Assembly: GCF_900104065.1 (NCBI RefSeq)
Contig: NZ_FNLC01000001.1
Span: 1,054,001 to 1,118,000, forward strand
Source: Natronobacterium texcoconense
GTDB lineage: Archaea > Halobacteriota > Halobacteria > Halobacteriales > Natrialbaceae
Length of the DNA: 64,000 nucleotides
Direction: 5' to 3'
Of this stretch, positions 32,807 to 41,379 are shown piece by piece. The notes under the pieces are model-generated. The model saw only the letters and a list, made by a program, of their open reading frames with translations, was not told the DNA's origin and searched no databases. Each line of letters opens with the position of its first letter. Position 1 is the stretch's first letter. Position numbers and translations under genes: made by a program.

Positions 32807-33895
32807 TCACTCTCCCGAAACGGGAACTTCGATCCCAACCTCGTCCTCGAGTCGATCCACGTCGGCCACGAACGACTCGAGCTGGTTACGGGTGACGTGG
32901 GGCATACAGACGACTCGGAGTTCGTCGTCTGCAGTCCGGGAGAGTCGCCACCCCTCACCGCGTAACGCCTCGAACAGTTGCGTCGGGATCGACGCCGCCA
33001 CGAGCGGAAGTTCCGGGTCGACGACGTCGTACCCCCGGGACTCGAGTTCGGCGGCGAGCCACTCGGCGTTGTTCTGCGAGCGGACGTACTGGTCGCGGTA
33101 GCCGTCGGGCCACAGTTCTTCCATCGCGGCGACGGCGCTCGCGACGCCCGCACCCGACCGGGTTCCAGTCAGCGTCGCCTGCGAGGTCGACTCGAGGTAG
33201 GGCGTCTCGACGGCGAGTTCGTCCAGCAGGTCGGCGGAACGGGCGAGCAGCCCGCCCGCCGGAACCGCAGCCTGCCCCATCTTGTGGGGATCGATCGCCA
33301 TCGTATCGACGGCCGCGTGGCCGAAGTGCCACTCGTGGTCGGTAAAGGGGAGGACGAACCCACCCCAGGCGGCGTCGACGTGTAACAACGCGTCGACCGA
33401 GTCGGCGATTTCGCCCAGTTTCGGGATCGGATCGACCCGGCCGTACTCCGTCGACCCGGCGACGCCGACGATCGCGGCGGTATCCTCGTCGACGCAGGCA
33501 CGGACGGCCTCGAGGTCGACTCGACCGTCGTCGGCCGTCGGGACGACCGCCAGTTCGACGCCGAGGAGGTCGGCTGCCTTGTTGAAGCTGAAGTGTGCCG
33601 ATTCGGGAACGACAACGGTCGGGCGGCGAGCGTCGGCACGTTCGCGTGCGATCCGGACGGCCTGGACGTTCGCCTCCGTTCCGCCGCTGGCGACGTACCC
33701 CGCCGGCTCCGCGAGACCAGCGATTTCGCCCAGAAGTTCGATGGCCTCGTCCTCGAGGGTGGCGACGGTCGGGTACGTGCCGGGATCGCCGGGATTGGTC
33801 GCGAGGAAGCGTTCGGCGGCCTCGCGTGCTGCCGGATGCGGCTCGGTGCACATCGAGGACAGCACCCGGTCGAACGACTGTGGCTCGGCGCGCAT
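32807..33895 (-). CDS. mfnA: PLP-dependent decarboxylase, MfnA-type (L-aspartate/L-tyrosine decarboxylase)
   Basis: 362 residues. The PLP-binding lysine is K205 in [54 protein letters not shown] and HVDAAWGGF are the standard group II decarboxylase motifs in order. In archaea this family makes tyramine for methanofuran or beta-alanine for CoA; haloarchaea have no methanofuran, so the aspartate (beta-alanine, CoA) role is the more likely one, by family knowledge. The ATG at 33895 gives the family length. Convergent with none; divergent from the micro-protein at 34057. Confidence 0.92.
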   Translation of the reverse strand: MRAEPQSFDRVLSSMCTEPHPAAREAAERFLATNPGDPGTYPTVATLEDEAIELLGEIAGLAEPAGYVASGGTEANVQAVRIARERADARRPTVVVPESAHFSFNKAADLLGVELAVVPTADDGRVDLEAVRACVDEDTAAIVGVAGSTEYGRVDPIPKLGEIADSVDALLHVDAAWGGFVLPFTDHEWHFGHAAVDTMAIDPHKMGQAAVPAGGLLARSADLLDELAVETPYLESTSQATLTGTRSGAGVASAVAAMEELWPDGYRDQYVRSQNNAEWLAAELESRGYDVVDPELPLVAASIPTQLFEALRGEGWRLSRTADDELRVVCMPHVTRNQLESFVADVDRLEDEVGIEVPVSGE

Positions 33896-34056
33896 ATTAC
33901 GGTAGATGAGTATCGGTCGGATATTCGTTGCGTTTGCCCGCAGCGAGGTGAACAGGGGCGACTGCTCGAGAGTTGCCGGATTTTGCCAGCCGTCGTTGGC
34001 AGAGGAGGCATCGACTCGACCGATAGTTTCATCAATATCCTAACACAGTCGAAAAT

Positions 34057-34194
34057 ATGCTCGAGCCGATCCTCGCACTGGTGGTCCTGTTCGGCATCTT
34101 GTGGGCAGCAGTCTACTCCGGAACGAAAGCGGCCCTGCGCGAGTTCTACGCCGAGATAGAGGACGATATCGCCCCGAAAGAGGAAGAGGAGTAA
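34057..34194 (+). CDS. 45-residue single-pass membrane micro-protein
   Basis: ATG at 34057, TAA at 34192-34194. An N-terminal hydrophobic helix (MLEPILALVVLFGILWAAVY) is followed by a charged, acidic tail ending PKEEEE. Composition and codon choice look haloarchaeal. It lies between the divergent mfnA and the convergent ppsA gene. An AT-rich patch (ATCAATATCCTAACACAG, about 34031-34048) precedes it. Function unknown. Confidence 0.65.
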   Translation: MLEPILALVVLFGILWAAVYSGTKAALREFYAEIEDDIAPKEEEE

Positions 34195-34221
34195 CGACGA
34201 ATCGACGTTCTCGGCCGCCGA

Positions 34222-36567
34222 TCAGCGCACCGAATCGAGCAGTAGCTTCTGCTCGACTCGCTTCACTTCGTGCTGGACGTCACGGACGGCGTCGATGTTC
34301 GCGGAGATCGAACTGATTCCCTCGTTGACGAGGAAGTTGACCATGTCGGGCTTGGAGCCGGCCTGCCCGCAGATGCTCGTGTCGACGTCGTGTTCGCGGC
34401 AGGTCTCGATCACGTCGCCGATCAGCCGCAACACGGAGGGGTGGAGTTCGTCGAACCGGTCGGCGACGTGCTCGTTGTTCCGGTCGACCGCGAGCGTGTA
34501 CTGGGTCAGGTCGTTCGTGCCGAAGGAGGCGAAGTCGATGCCGGCCTCGGCCATCTTCTCGACGGCCAGCGCCGAGGCGGGCGTCTCGATCATCACACCC
34601 CACTTGCGCTTGTCTGGGTCGATGCCGGCCTCACGCATCAGTCCCTTGGCGGCGTAGACGTCCTCCGCGTCGTTGACCAGCGGGAACATGATCTCGACGT
34701 TGTCGTACCCCATCTCGTAGAGCCGGCGGAACGCCTCGAGTTCGTGCCCGAAGACCTCGGGTCGGTCGAGCGAGCGGCGGATGCCACGATAGCCCAGCAT
34801 CGGGTTGTGCTCGTCGGGTTCGTCGCTGCCGCCCTCGAGCTGGCGGAACTCGTCGGTCGGGGCGTCGAGGGTGCGGACGCGGACGGGACGCGGGTAGAAC
34901 TCGTCTGCGACGCCCCGAATGCCGTCGATCAGCTGGTTGATGTACTCGTCTTTGCCGTTTTCCTCGATGAACTTCTCGGGCGTCTGATTCAGCGAGAGGA
35001 TCATGTGCTCGGTCCGTAACAGACCGACTCCGTCGGCTCCCGTCGCGGCCGCGCGTTCTGCTGCTTCGGGGATCGAGACGTTGACCTTCACCTCGGTCGC
35101 GGTCATCGGCTTGACCGGCGACTGCGGGCGGACCTCCTCGACGGGTTCGGTCTCCTCGTCGGGTTCGATCTCCTTGCCCTCGAGGACGTTGCCCTTTTCA
35201 CCGTCTAACGTGACGACCTGGCCGTCCTCTAAGACGGTCGTGGCGTTCGTCGTGCCGACGATCGCGGGGACGCCGAGTTCGCGGGAGACGATCGCCGCGT
35301 GGCTGGTCATCCCGCCCTCGTCGGTGATGATGCCGGAAGCGCGTTTCATCGCAGGCACCATGTCGGGCATCGTCATCTCGGTGACGATGATGTCCCCTTC
35401 GCCGACCTTCGCGAGGTCGTCGAGTTTCGTGACGATCTTGGCGGCACCGCTTACGGTCCCGGGACTCGAGCCGAGACCGTCGACGATGACGTCGCCGGAG
35501 GGTTGTGAGTCGGCGCTTCCGGAGCCGGCGGCCGCCGTCGCTCCGCTGCCGTCGGTGACGCCTTTCGTCGGATCGGCCATCCCTTCGGTGAGGTCCGTCT
35601 CCGCACTGGCGGAGTCGTCCTCGTCGATCGTCGTGATCGGCCGGGACTGGAGCATGTAGACCTCTCCATCCACGATGGCCCACTCGACGTCCTGTGGCTG
35701 GTCGTAGTGGTCTTCGACTCGTTCGCCGAGTTCGACGAGCGCGTCGATCTCGTCGCCGTCGAGAACCCGCTGGTTGCGCTTTTCCTCGGGGACTTCCCGT
35801 TCGACGGTTTCGCCGGTCTCCTCGTCTTTGACGTGCATCACCTTCTTCTCGGCGACGGTCACGTCGACTTCGTCGTCGTCGTCCTCGCGGGGGACGACGT
35901 AGTTGTCCGGCGAGACCGCGCCGGAGACGACGGCTTCGCCGAGTCCCCAGGCGGCTTCGACGATCATCGTCGGATCGCCGGTCGAAGGGTGGCTGGTGAA
36001 CATCACGCCGGACTTGTCGGCGTCGACCATCTGCTGGACGACGACGGCGATGTTGACCGACGAGTGGTCGAATCCCTGCTCCTGGCGGTAGTAGATCGCC
36101 CGCTGGGTAAACAACGAGGCCCAGCACTCACGGACTCGTTCCAGGAGGCGCTCCTCGGTGACGTTCAGGAACGTCTCCTGCTGGCCGGCGAAGGAGGCGT
36201 CGGGCAGGTCCTCGGCCGTCGCCGACGAACGGACGGCGACGAACGCTTCTCCGTCACCGACCTCGTGGTAGGCCTCGAGGACCTCCTCGCGCAGGTCGTC
36301 GGGGAACGGCGTCTCAGTGATCAACTCCTGGGCCCGATCCGCGGCCTCGGCGAGGGCGCTCGAGTCCTCGACGTCGACGTCGACGGCCTCGAACAGTTCC
36401 TCGTCGATTTCCGCTTCTTCGATAAACGATCGGTAGGTTCCAGCAGTGACCACGAATCCCGAGGGAACGGGCAGCCCCGCGCCCGTCAGTTCTCCCAGGG
36501 AGGCACCTTTTCCGCCGACCTGCTCGAGGTCGTCGGCGCTGATTTCGTCCAGCCAGAGTACAGCCAT
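34222..36567 (-). CDS. ppsA: phosphoenolpyruvate synthase
   Basis: 781 residues from ATG at 36567. It makes PEP from pyruvate and ATP in gluconeogenesis. The ATP-grasp domain starts AVLWLDEISADDLEQVGGKG, with RSSATAEDLPDASFAGQQET and VMFTSHPSTGDPTMIVEAAWG. The swivelling phosphohistidine domain has the catalytic His in GGMTSHAAIVSRELGVP (residue ~421), and the C-terminal TIM barrel has PMLGYRGIRRS and IMFPLVNDAED. A Gly/Ser/Asp-rich linker (about 325-365) between the first two domains is longer than in bacterial enzymes. TCTTTATTCG at 36591-36600 gives a leaderless start. Confidence 0.95.
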   Translation of the reverse strand: MAVLWLDEISADDLEQVGGKGASLGELTGAGLPVPSGFVVTAGTYRSFIEEAEIDEELFEAVDVDVEDSSALAEAADRAQELITETPFPDDLREEVLEAYHEVGDGEAFVAVRSSATAEDLPDASFAGQQETFLNVTEERLLERVRECWASLFTQRAIYYRQEQGFDHSSVNIAVVVQQMVDADKSGVMFTSHPSTGDPTMIVEAAWGLGEAVVSGAVSPDNYVVPREDDDDEVDVTVAEKKVMHVKDEETGETVEREVPEEKRNQRVLDGDEIDALVELGERVEDHYDQPQDVEWAIVDGEVYMLQSRPITTIDEDDSASAETDLTEGMADPTKGVTDGSGATAAAGSGSADSQPSGDVIVDGLGSSPGTVSGAAKIVTKLDDLAKVGEGDIIVTEMTMPDMVPAMKRASGIITDEGGMTSHAAIVSRELGVPAIVGTTNATTVLEDGQVVTLDGEKGNVLEGKEIEPDEETEPVEEVRPQSPVKPMTATEVKVNVSIPEAAERAAATGADGVGLLRTEHMILSLNQTPEKFIEENGKDEYINQLIDGIRGVADEFYPRPVRVRTLDAPTDEFRQLEGGSDEPDEHNPMLGYRGIRRSLDRPEVFGHELEAFRRLYEMGYDNVEIMFPLVNDAEDVYAAKGLMREAGIDPDKRKWGVMIETPASALAVEKMAEAGIDFASFGTNDLTQYTLAVDRNNEHVADRFDELHPSVLRLIGDVIETCREHDVDTSICGQAGSKPDMVNFLVNEGISSISANIDAVRDVQHEVKRVEQKLLLDSVR

Positions 36568-36590
36568 CTCTATATAGGTGGTCAGGAGAC

Positions 36591-36600
36591 CGAATAAAGA
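36591..36600 (-). promoter_or_regulatory. TATA-like box of ppsA
   Basis: On the minus strand TCTTTATTCG ends about 24 bp before the ATG at 36567. It supports that start and a leaderless or near-leaderless message. A second AT-rich word, CTATATAGAG, lies immediately before the ATG. Confidence 0.4.
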
Positions 36601-36688
36601 AGGTTGCGAACGGTAGCCACGATTCGAAACTCGGGACCGAATGAGTTTCTCTGTTGTCTGGCGATTTTCGCCGCTCGGGAGTCCGTAA

Positions 36689-37591
36689 TCAGGCCTCGAG
36701 AATCTCGTCCTCGTCGGCCGGCGGAACGACCATCGACCCCTCGAGTGCGACGACGCCGCGGCCGCCGACCTGTACCTCGCCGTCGACTCGCACGCGAACG
36801 ATGCCCGGCCGGTCGACGTAGTGTCCTTGCTCGAGTCGCAGTTCCTCGGGGAAGTCGTCGTCGAACGCACCGAAGCGGTCGAGGTAGGCACCGACGGCAC
36901 CGCTTGCCGTCCCCGTTACCGGATCCTCGGGGACGCCGGCGCCGGGCGCGAACATCCGTCCGTGTAGCGACGACGCGCCCTCGAGCGTGTCGAAGCTGAA
37001 GACGTAGATGCCCGCGGCGTCGACGGACTCCGCCAGCCCCTCGATCGCGTTCATGTCGGGTTCGGCTGCGCCGAGGTCCGAGAGGTACGTGATCGGAACG
37101 ATCAGGAAGGGGAGGCCGGTCGAGGAGACCGCGAGCGGAATGTCGTCGCTGGCGCCCTCGAGTGCCGCCTCGTCGACGCCCAGAGCCGCTGCGACACGGT
37201 CGTAGCCGACGTCTACTTCGCGAATCTGCGGTGTGTCCTGTGTCATCCAGACCGTACCGTCTTCCTCGAGGTCGATCTCGAGGACGCCGACGTTCGTCTC
37301 GAGGGTCGTCGTTCCGGGCTCGAGCCCCTCACGGTCGTGAAGGTAGGCGAACGAGCCGATCGTCGCGTGGCCACAGAGGTCGACCTCTTGTGTGGGAGTG
37401 AAATAGCGAACGCGGCGGTCGGCGTCGTCGCTCGAGCGGAGGAAGGCCGTCTCGCTGACGGCCATCTCGTCGGCGATCGCTTGCATCTGGTCGTCGGTGA
37501 GGTCGTCCGCGTCCGGGACGACACCGGCAGGGTTGCCCCCGAGCGGTTCGTCGGTGAACGCGTCGACCTGGAAGAGCCGGATCGTCTCCAT
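36689..37591 (-). CDS. PhzF-family isomerase
   Basis: 300 residues. The family start METIRLFQVDAFTDEPLGGNPAGVV has the catalytic Glu in AVSETAFLR; RYFTPTQEVDLCGHATIGS and a second half-domain with DPVTGTASGAVGAYL (the PhzF DPVTGSA motif) follow. The fold is two diaminopimelate-epimerase-like halves. Phenazine synthesis itself is unlikely in archaea; the family also contains uncharacterised isomerases. It lies upstream of and on the same strand as ppsA (about 120 bp gap). Confidence 0.92.
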   Translation of the reverse strand: METIRLFQVDAFTDEPLGGNPAGVVPDADDLTDDQMQAIADEMAVSETAFLRSSDDADRRVRYFTPTQEVDLCGHATIGSFAYLHDREGLEPGTTTLETNVGVLEIDLEEDGTVWMTQDTPQIREVDVGYDRVAAALGVDEAALEGASDDIPLAVSSTGLPFLIVPITYLSDLGAAEPDMNAIEGLAESVDAAGIYVFSFDTLEGASSLHGRMFAPGAGVPEDPVTGTASGAVGAYLDRFGAFDDDFPEELRLEQGHYVDRPGIVRVRVDGEVQVGGRGVVALEGSMVVPPADEDEILEA

Positions 37592-37640
37592 ACGGGATGG
37601 TACAGCGGAGGGCTATTCGGTTTTCCCCTCGAGTTCCGTA

Positions 37641-39077
37641 TCAATCGTCGGACGTGCCCTGCCCGGTCGCCGTCTCCACGTCGGGGCGGCGACCGCCGGT
37701 GAGGTCGCCGTCTCGCCACGTGCCGCGGTTGAACCAGCCGACGGCGACAACCGCGCCGATCAGGTGCGAGACCGCAAAGGAGAGCCAGATACCCTCGGGA
37801 CCGAGGATCGTCGAGGCCCACCACGCGACCGGCACCTGGACGATGCCGAACGCCAGGAGTACGAGTCCCGCGGCGGTAGACGTCATTCCGGCTCCGCGGA
37901 AGCCGCCCATGTAGGTGTACATGACGCCGAAGAGGCCGAACGTGGGAGCGACGTAGTAGAGGAAAGTTGCTCCGGCGTCGATGACCTCCGGATCGGTCGT
38001 GAAGACGGCGACGACGGGTTCCGCGACGAGCATCGTCAGTAACCCGGCCGCGGTCAGCGTACAGAACAACGCGATCGCGGCGATCCTGTTTGCCGACGCC
38101 GCCCGGTCGGGGTAGCCGGCACCGACGTTCTGTCCGGTCATCGTCTCGACGCCCTGGGAAAGTGCGATCGCCGGCAGGATAATCACCGAGAGGATTCGCG
38201 TCCCGATGCCGTAGGCCGCGACTACTGGCGTCGCGAACAGCGAGACGATGACCAGAAGCAGGTTGATCGAGAGCGCACGACTGGCACCCTCGAACGACGC
38301 CGGGAGCCCGAGTCGCATCAGCTTCCAGCCGTACGAGGGGTCCGGAACCATCTGAGAGAGGTGGATCTGGACGCCCCGGTAGCCCCGAAGCATGATCCAC
38401 AGCCCTAGCGCCAGCGTGAGTGCGCGGGCGAAGATCGTCGCGTACGCTGCCCCGGCGATTCCGAGTTCGGGGAACGGACCCACGCCGAAGATCAAGAGTG
38501 GGTCGAGCGCGATGTTGATCGCCACCGAGACGAACATGATCAGCATCGGCGTCACCGTGTCGCCGTACCCCCGCATCAACGAGACGAACATGAAGAAGCC
38601 GAAGACGAACACGAGCCCCAGCGAGTAGATCCGCATGTAACTCGCGGCGGCCGCGACGACCTCGGGTTCGGCACCAAAGAGCGCGAGCAGGTCGTCGACG
38701 ATGGCGTAGCCCACGAGTCCGAGGATCAGTGAACCGATTATCGAGAACGACACCGTCTGTGACGCCGCATACTCGGCTTTCGACTCGTCGTCGGCACCGA
38801 CGTACTGGGCGACGAGAACGCTCCCGGCGACCGACAGTCCCAGCGCAAGCGAGATCAACAGGAAGACCAGCGGAAACGCGTAACTGATCGCCGCCACCTC
38901 CGTCGTCCCGTACCGGCCGAGCCAGAACGTGTCGGCGACGTTGTACGCCGTCTGGAGGACGTTCGTGATTATCAGCGGCAGGGAGAGATAGAGCAGCGGC
39001 CGCGCGACGCCGCCGCTGGTCAGATCGACCTCCTCTCGAGCGTCGAATATCCGCTCGAGGTGATCGCGAAGGCTCAC
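37641..39077 (-). CDS. MATE-family efflux transporter
   Basis: 478 residues from GTG at 39077, supported by a GGAGGAG Shine-Dalgarno at 39086-39092. Twelve hydrophobic segments in two halves, e.g. YLSLPLIITNVLQTAYNVAD, SVAGSVLVAQYVGADDESKA and the second-half VVAAYGIGTRILSVIILPAI. MATE proteins export organic cations or drugs with Na+ or H+. The start is preceded by a perfect inverted repeat typical of TetR-type operators (39143-39160), so it may be repressed until a substrate appears. Confidence 0.92.
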   Translation of the reverse strand: MSLRDHLERIFDAREEVDLTSGGVARPLLYLSLPLIITNVLQTAYNVADTFWLGRYGTTEVAAISYAFPLVFLLISLALGLSVAGSVLVAQYVGADDESKAEYAASQTVSFSIIGSLILGLVGYAIVDDLLALFGAEPEVVAAAASYMRIYSLGLVFVFGFFMFVSLMRGYGDTVTPMLIMFVSVAINIALDPLLIFGVGPFPELGIAGAAYATIFARALTLALGLWIMLRGYRGVQIHLSQMVPDPSYGWKLMRLGLPASFEGASRALSINLLLVIVSLFATPVVAAYGIGTRILSVIILPAIALSQGVETMTGQNVGAGYPDRAASANRIAAIALFCTLTAAGLLTMLVAEPVVAVFTTDPEVIDAGATFLYYVAPTFGLFGVMYTYMGGFRGAGMTSTAAGLVLLAFGIVQVPVAWWASTILGPEGIWLSFAVSHLIGAVVAVGWFNRGTWRDGDLTGGRRPDVETATGQGTSDD

Positions 39078-39142
39078 GAATTCCGCTCCTCCGGTAGAAG
39101 ACGCGCGGTCGCTCTCTCGGATTCCGTTCGGCCGGACACGCT

Positions 39143-39160
39143 ACTGACTAACCAGTCAGT
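39143..39160. promoter_or_regulatory. TetR-like operator ACTGACT-AACC-AGTCAGT upstream of the MATE gene
   Basis: Perfect 7-bp arms with a 4-bp spacer, 66 bp upstream of the GTG. The TGACT/AGTCA half-sites are the pattern commonly recognised by TetR/AcrR repressors of efflux pumps. No TetR gene lies in the window, so the regulator would act in trans. Confidence 0.55.
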
Positions 39161-39253
39161 CAAGAAGTACCTTGCGCTCGCCGAACCCTGTGGGAGTCGG
39201 TATCACGCAGTACTGTGGCGAAAATCGGATTGGCGAACGCGTCCGTCGGCCGC

Positions 39254-40732
39254 TCAGTCGTCGCCCGTCGAATCGATCGGTTGCTCCGCCCACTCGTCGA
39301 TCGGCGGCAGATCGTCGGAATCGTGCGTTCCGACGGGTGGCCGGTTCACCTCCGCAGCGGGAGAGGACTCGAGGTCGGTCTCGGTCTCGAGTCGCGCCAT
39401 CGCTTCGGTCTGAGACTGGTCAGTTTCCGCCGGCCGCGGACTATTTTCAGACGCTCGAGCGTCCTGATCGATCCGCATCGAACAGAACTCGACGCCGCAC
39501 ATCGAGCAGAATCGCGCCTCCTTGTAGTTGTCTCCGGGGAGCGTCTGGTCGTGATACTCGCGGGCGCGATCGGGATCGAGCGCCAGCCGGAACTGCTCGC
39601 GCCAGTCGAACTCGTAGCGGGCTTCCGAAAGTGCGTCGTCCCAGTCTCGAGCGCCGGGCCGTTCGTTGGCCACGTCACCCGCGTGGGCGGCGATCCGGTA
39701 GGCTGCCAGGCCGTCGCGAACGTCTTCCTCGTCGGGCAAGCCGAGGTGCTCCTTGGGCGTCACGTAACACAACATGGAGGCACCGGACTGGGCGGCTATT
39801 GCCGCACCGATGGCACTCGTAATGTGGTCGTACCCCGGCGCGACGTCCGTGACGAGTGGCCCGAGGACGTAGAACGGCGCGCCGTCACAGACCTCCTGCT
39901 GGCGTTCGACGTTCTCGGCGACCCTATGCATCGGAACGTGGCCGGGTCCCTCGACCATCACCTGGACGTCGTACTCCCAGGCACGGCGGGTGAGTTCGCC
40001 GAGCGTGTCCAGTTCGGCGTACTGAGCCTCGTCGCAGGCGTCAGCAAGACAGCCCGGACGCAGACTGTCGCCGAGGCTGAACGTGACGTCGTGTTCGGCG
40101 AATATCTCGCAGATATCGTCGAAGACCTGGAACAGCGGGTTCTGCTCGCCGTGTTCCTCCATCCACTTGGCCATGATCGAACCACCCCGGGAGACGATGC
40201 CCGTCTTGCGGCCGTTAGTCAACGGCAGGTGTTCCGCCAGAATACCGGCGTGAATCGTCATGTAATCGACGCCCTGCTCGGCCTGTTTCTCGATGATCTC
40301 GAGCAGCAGCTCCGTCGTAATCGCTTCGGGACTTCCAGCCTGCTTGACGGCCTCGTACAGCGGCACGGTACCGATCGGGACGGGCGAGTGCTCGATGTGC
40401 GCTTCTCGAATCTCGTCCAAGTCGCTGCCCGTCCCGAGGTCCATCACCGTATCCGCGCCGTAGTGGACCGCGGTGTGGAGTTTCTCGAGTTCGGTCTCGA
40501 GGTCGCTCGTGGTTTCGCTGTTACCGATGTTGGCGTTGACTTTCGTCGCGAACTCGCGGCCGATGATCATCGCATCGAGGGCGTCGTGGTTCCGATTGGC
40601 CGGAATGACAGCCTGACCGTCGGCGACCTGCTTGCGGACGAATTCCGGATCGCGGTTCTCGCGTTCGGCGACGCGTTCCATCTCCTCGGTGATCGTTCCG
40701 CTTCGGGCGGCGGCAATCTGGGTGTTCGCCAT
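39254..40732 (-). CDS. thiC: phosphomethylpyrimidine synthase ThiC
   Basis: 492 residues. It converts 5-aminoimidazole ribotide to HMP phosphate in thiamine synthesis using a [4Fe-4S] cluster and [46 protein letters not shown] and [19 protein letters not shown] are ThiC signatures. The C-terminal [14 protein letters not shown] holds the cluster cysteines (C-x2-C-x4-C). The final ~60 residues are a disordered acidic tail. A 6-bp inverted repeat flanks the TATA-like box (40748-40766). No TPP riboswitch core is visible in the leader. Confidence 0.96.
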   Translation of the reverse strand: MANTQIAAARSGTITEEMERVAERENRDPEFVRKQVADGQAVIPANRNHDALDAMIIGREFATKVNANIGNSETTSDLETELEKLHTAVHYGADTVMDLGTGSDLDEIREAHIEHSPVPIGTVPLYEAVKQAGSPEAITTELLLEIIEKQAEQGVDYMTIHAGILAEHLPLTNGRKTGIVSRGGSIMAKWMEEHGEQNPLFQVFDDICEIFAEHDVTFSLGDSLRPGCLADACDEAQYAELDTLGELTRRAWEYDVQVMVEGPGHVPMHRVAENVERQQEVCDGAPFYVLGPLVTDVAPGYDHITSAIGAAIAAQSGASMLCYVTPKEHLGLPDEEDVRDGLAAYRIAAHAGDVANERPGARDWDDALSEARYEFDWREQFRLALDPDRAREYHDQTLPGDNYKEARFCSMCGVEFCSMRIDQDARASENSPRPAETDQSQTEAMARLETETDLESSPAAEVNRPPVGTHDSDDLPPIDEWAEQPIDSTGDD

Positions 40733-40747
40733 CGATAACTAGGTTGT

Positions 40748-40766
40748 ACTATTGAGTTATAATAGT
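40748..40766. promoter_or_regulatory. inverted repeat ACTATT-N7-AATAGT around the thiC TATA box
   Basis: Perfect 6-bp arms spaced by 7 bp. Between them, on the minus strand, reads TTATAACTC, a TATA-like box about 28 bp from the ATG at 40732. A protein on the arms would block TBP. This fits transcription-factor control of thiC (the haloarchaeal ThiR type) rather than a riboswitch. Confidence 0.5.
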
Positions 40767-40871
40767 TGTCCGGTTGTAAAACGGCAGCTCGGCGTCCGAG
40801 ACCCGGCGCATCGTCGGCAGTCTCTCGACTTCAGTGACAAGGAAAGTCGCGGCAAGCGGTTCGTGAGCGGG

Positions 40872-41294
40872 CTATCGGAACTCGACGAACAGGTTCCGTC
40901 TGGCGAGAAGGAACCCGAGCAGAAGGAGAGAAGAAACGAGCGCGACCGGACGGGCCGCGTGACTCGCGGCGAGTGACGTGGCGAGCGAGAGGACAGCGCC
41001 ACCGACCGCAAACGTGACCGCGCCGAGCCACGCGATCAGTCGTCGCTGATACAGGCCGACGGCGATGGCGAGCAAGACGGTTCCGAAGAGCAGAAACCGA
41101 ACGCTCACGGCCGTCCGTGGCGATGTCCCGTCCTCGACGACGGGGCCGGCAACCCGGACGAGATAGCCGAGAACGAACGCGTATACGCCGATACCCGCCA
41201 TGACGGCGGCGAGACAGACGATATCGCCGGCCGGGGATCCGCCACCGCGCGACCTGACCAGCGTTCGAAACAATTGCCAGCGATCGGCACCCAT
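40872..41294 (-). CDS. four-helix integral membrane protein
   Basis: 140 residues from ATG. Four hydrophobic segments: LAAVMAGIGVYAFVLGYLV, LLFGTVLLAIAVGLYQ, LGAVTFAVGGAVLSLATSL and VALVSSLLLLGFLLA, with short charged loops. The N-terminus is polar (MGADRWQLFRTLVRSRGGG). No family recognised. It lies downstream of the S1-like peptidase gene on the same strand, 85 bp away. Confidence 0.72.
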   Translation of the reverse strand: MGADRWQLFRTLVRSRGGGSPAGDIVCLAAVMAGIGVYAFVLGYLVRVAGPVVEDGTSPRTAVSVRFLLFGTVLLAIAVGLYQRRLIAWLGAVTFAVGGAVLSLATSLAASHAARPVALVSSLLLLGFLLARRNLFVEFR

Positions 41295-41379
41295 TGGTAT
41301 CGATCACGGAACAGTGATAGAAAAATGTTCTGAGAGTAACATTTCCCTGGCGTCGCTGGACCTCCTCGAGAACGCTGCT

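Noticed and set aside
40733-40871. TPP riboswitch for thiC
   Set aside because: I looked for the conserved CTGAGA and ACCTGA cores in the leader and found none; the predicted start is close to the TATA box, leaving no room.
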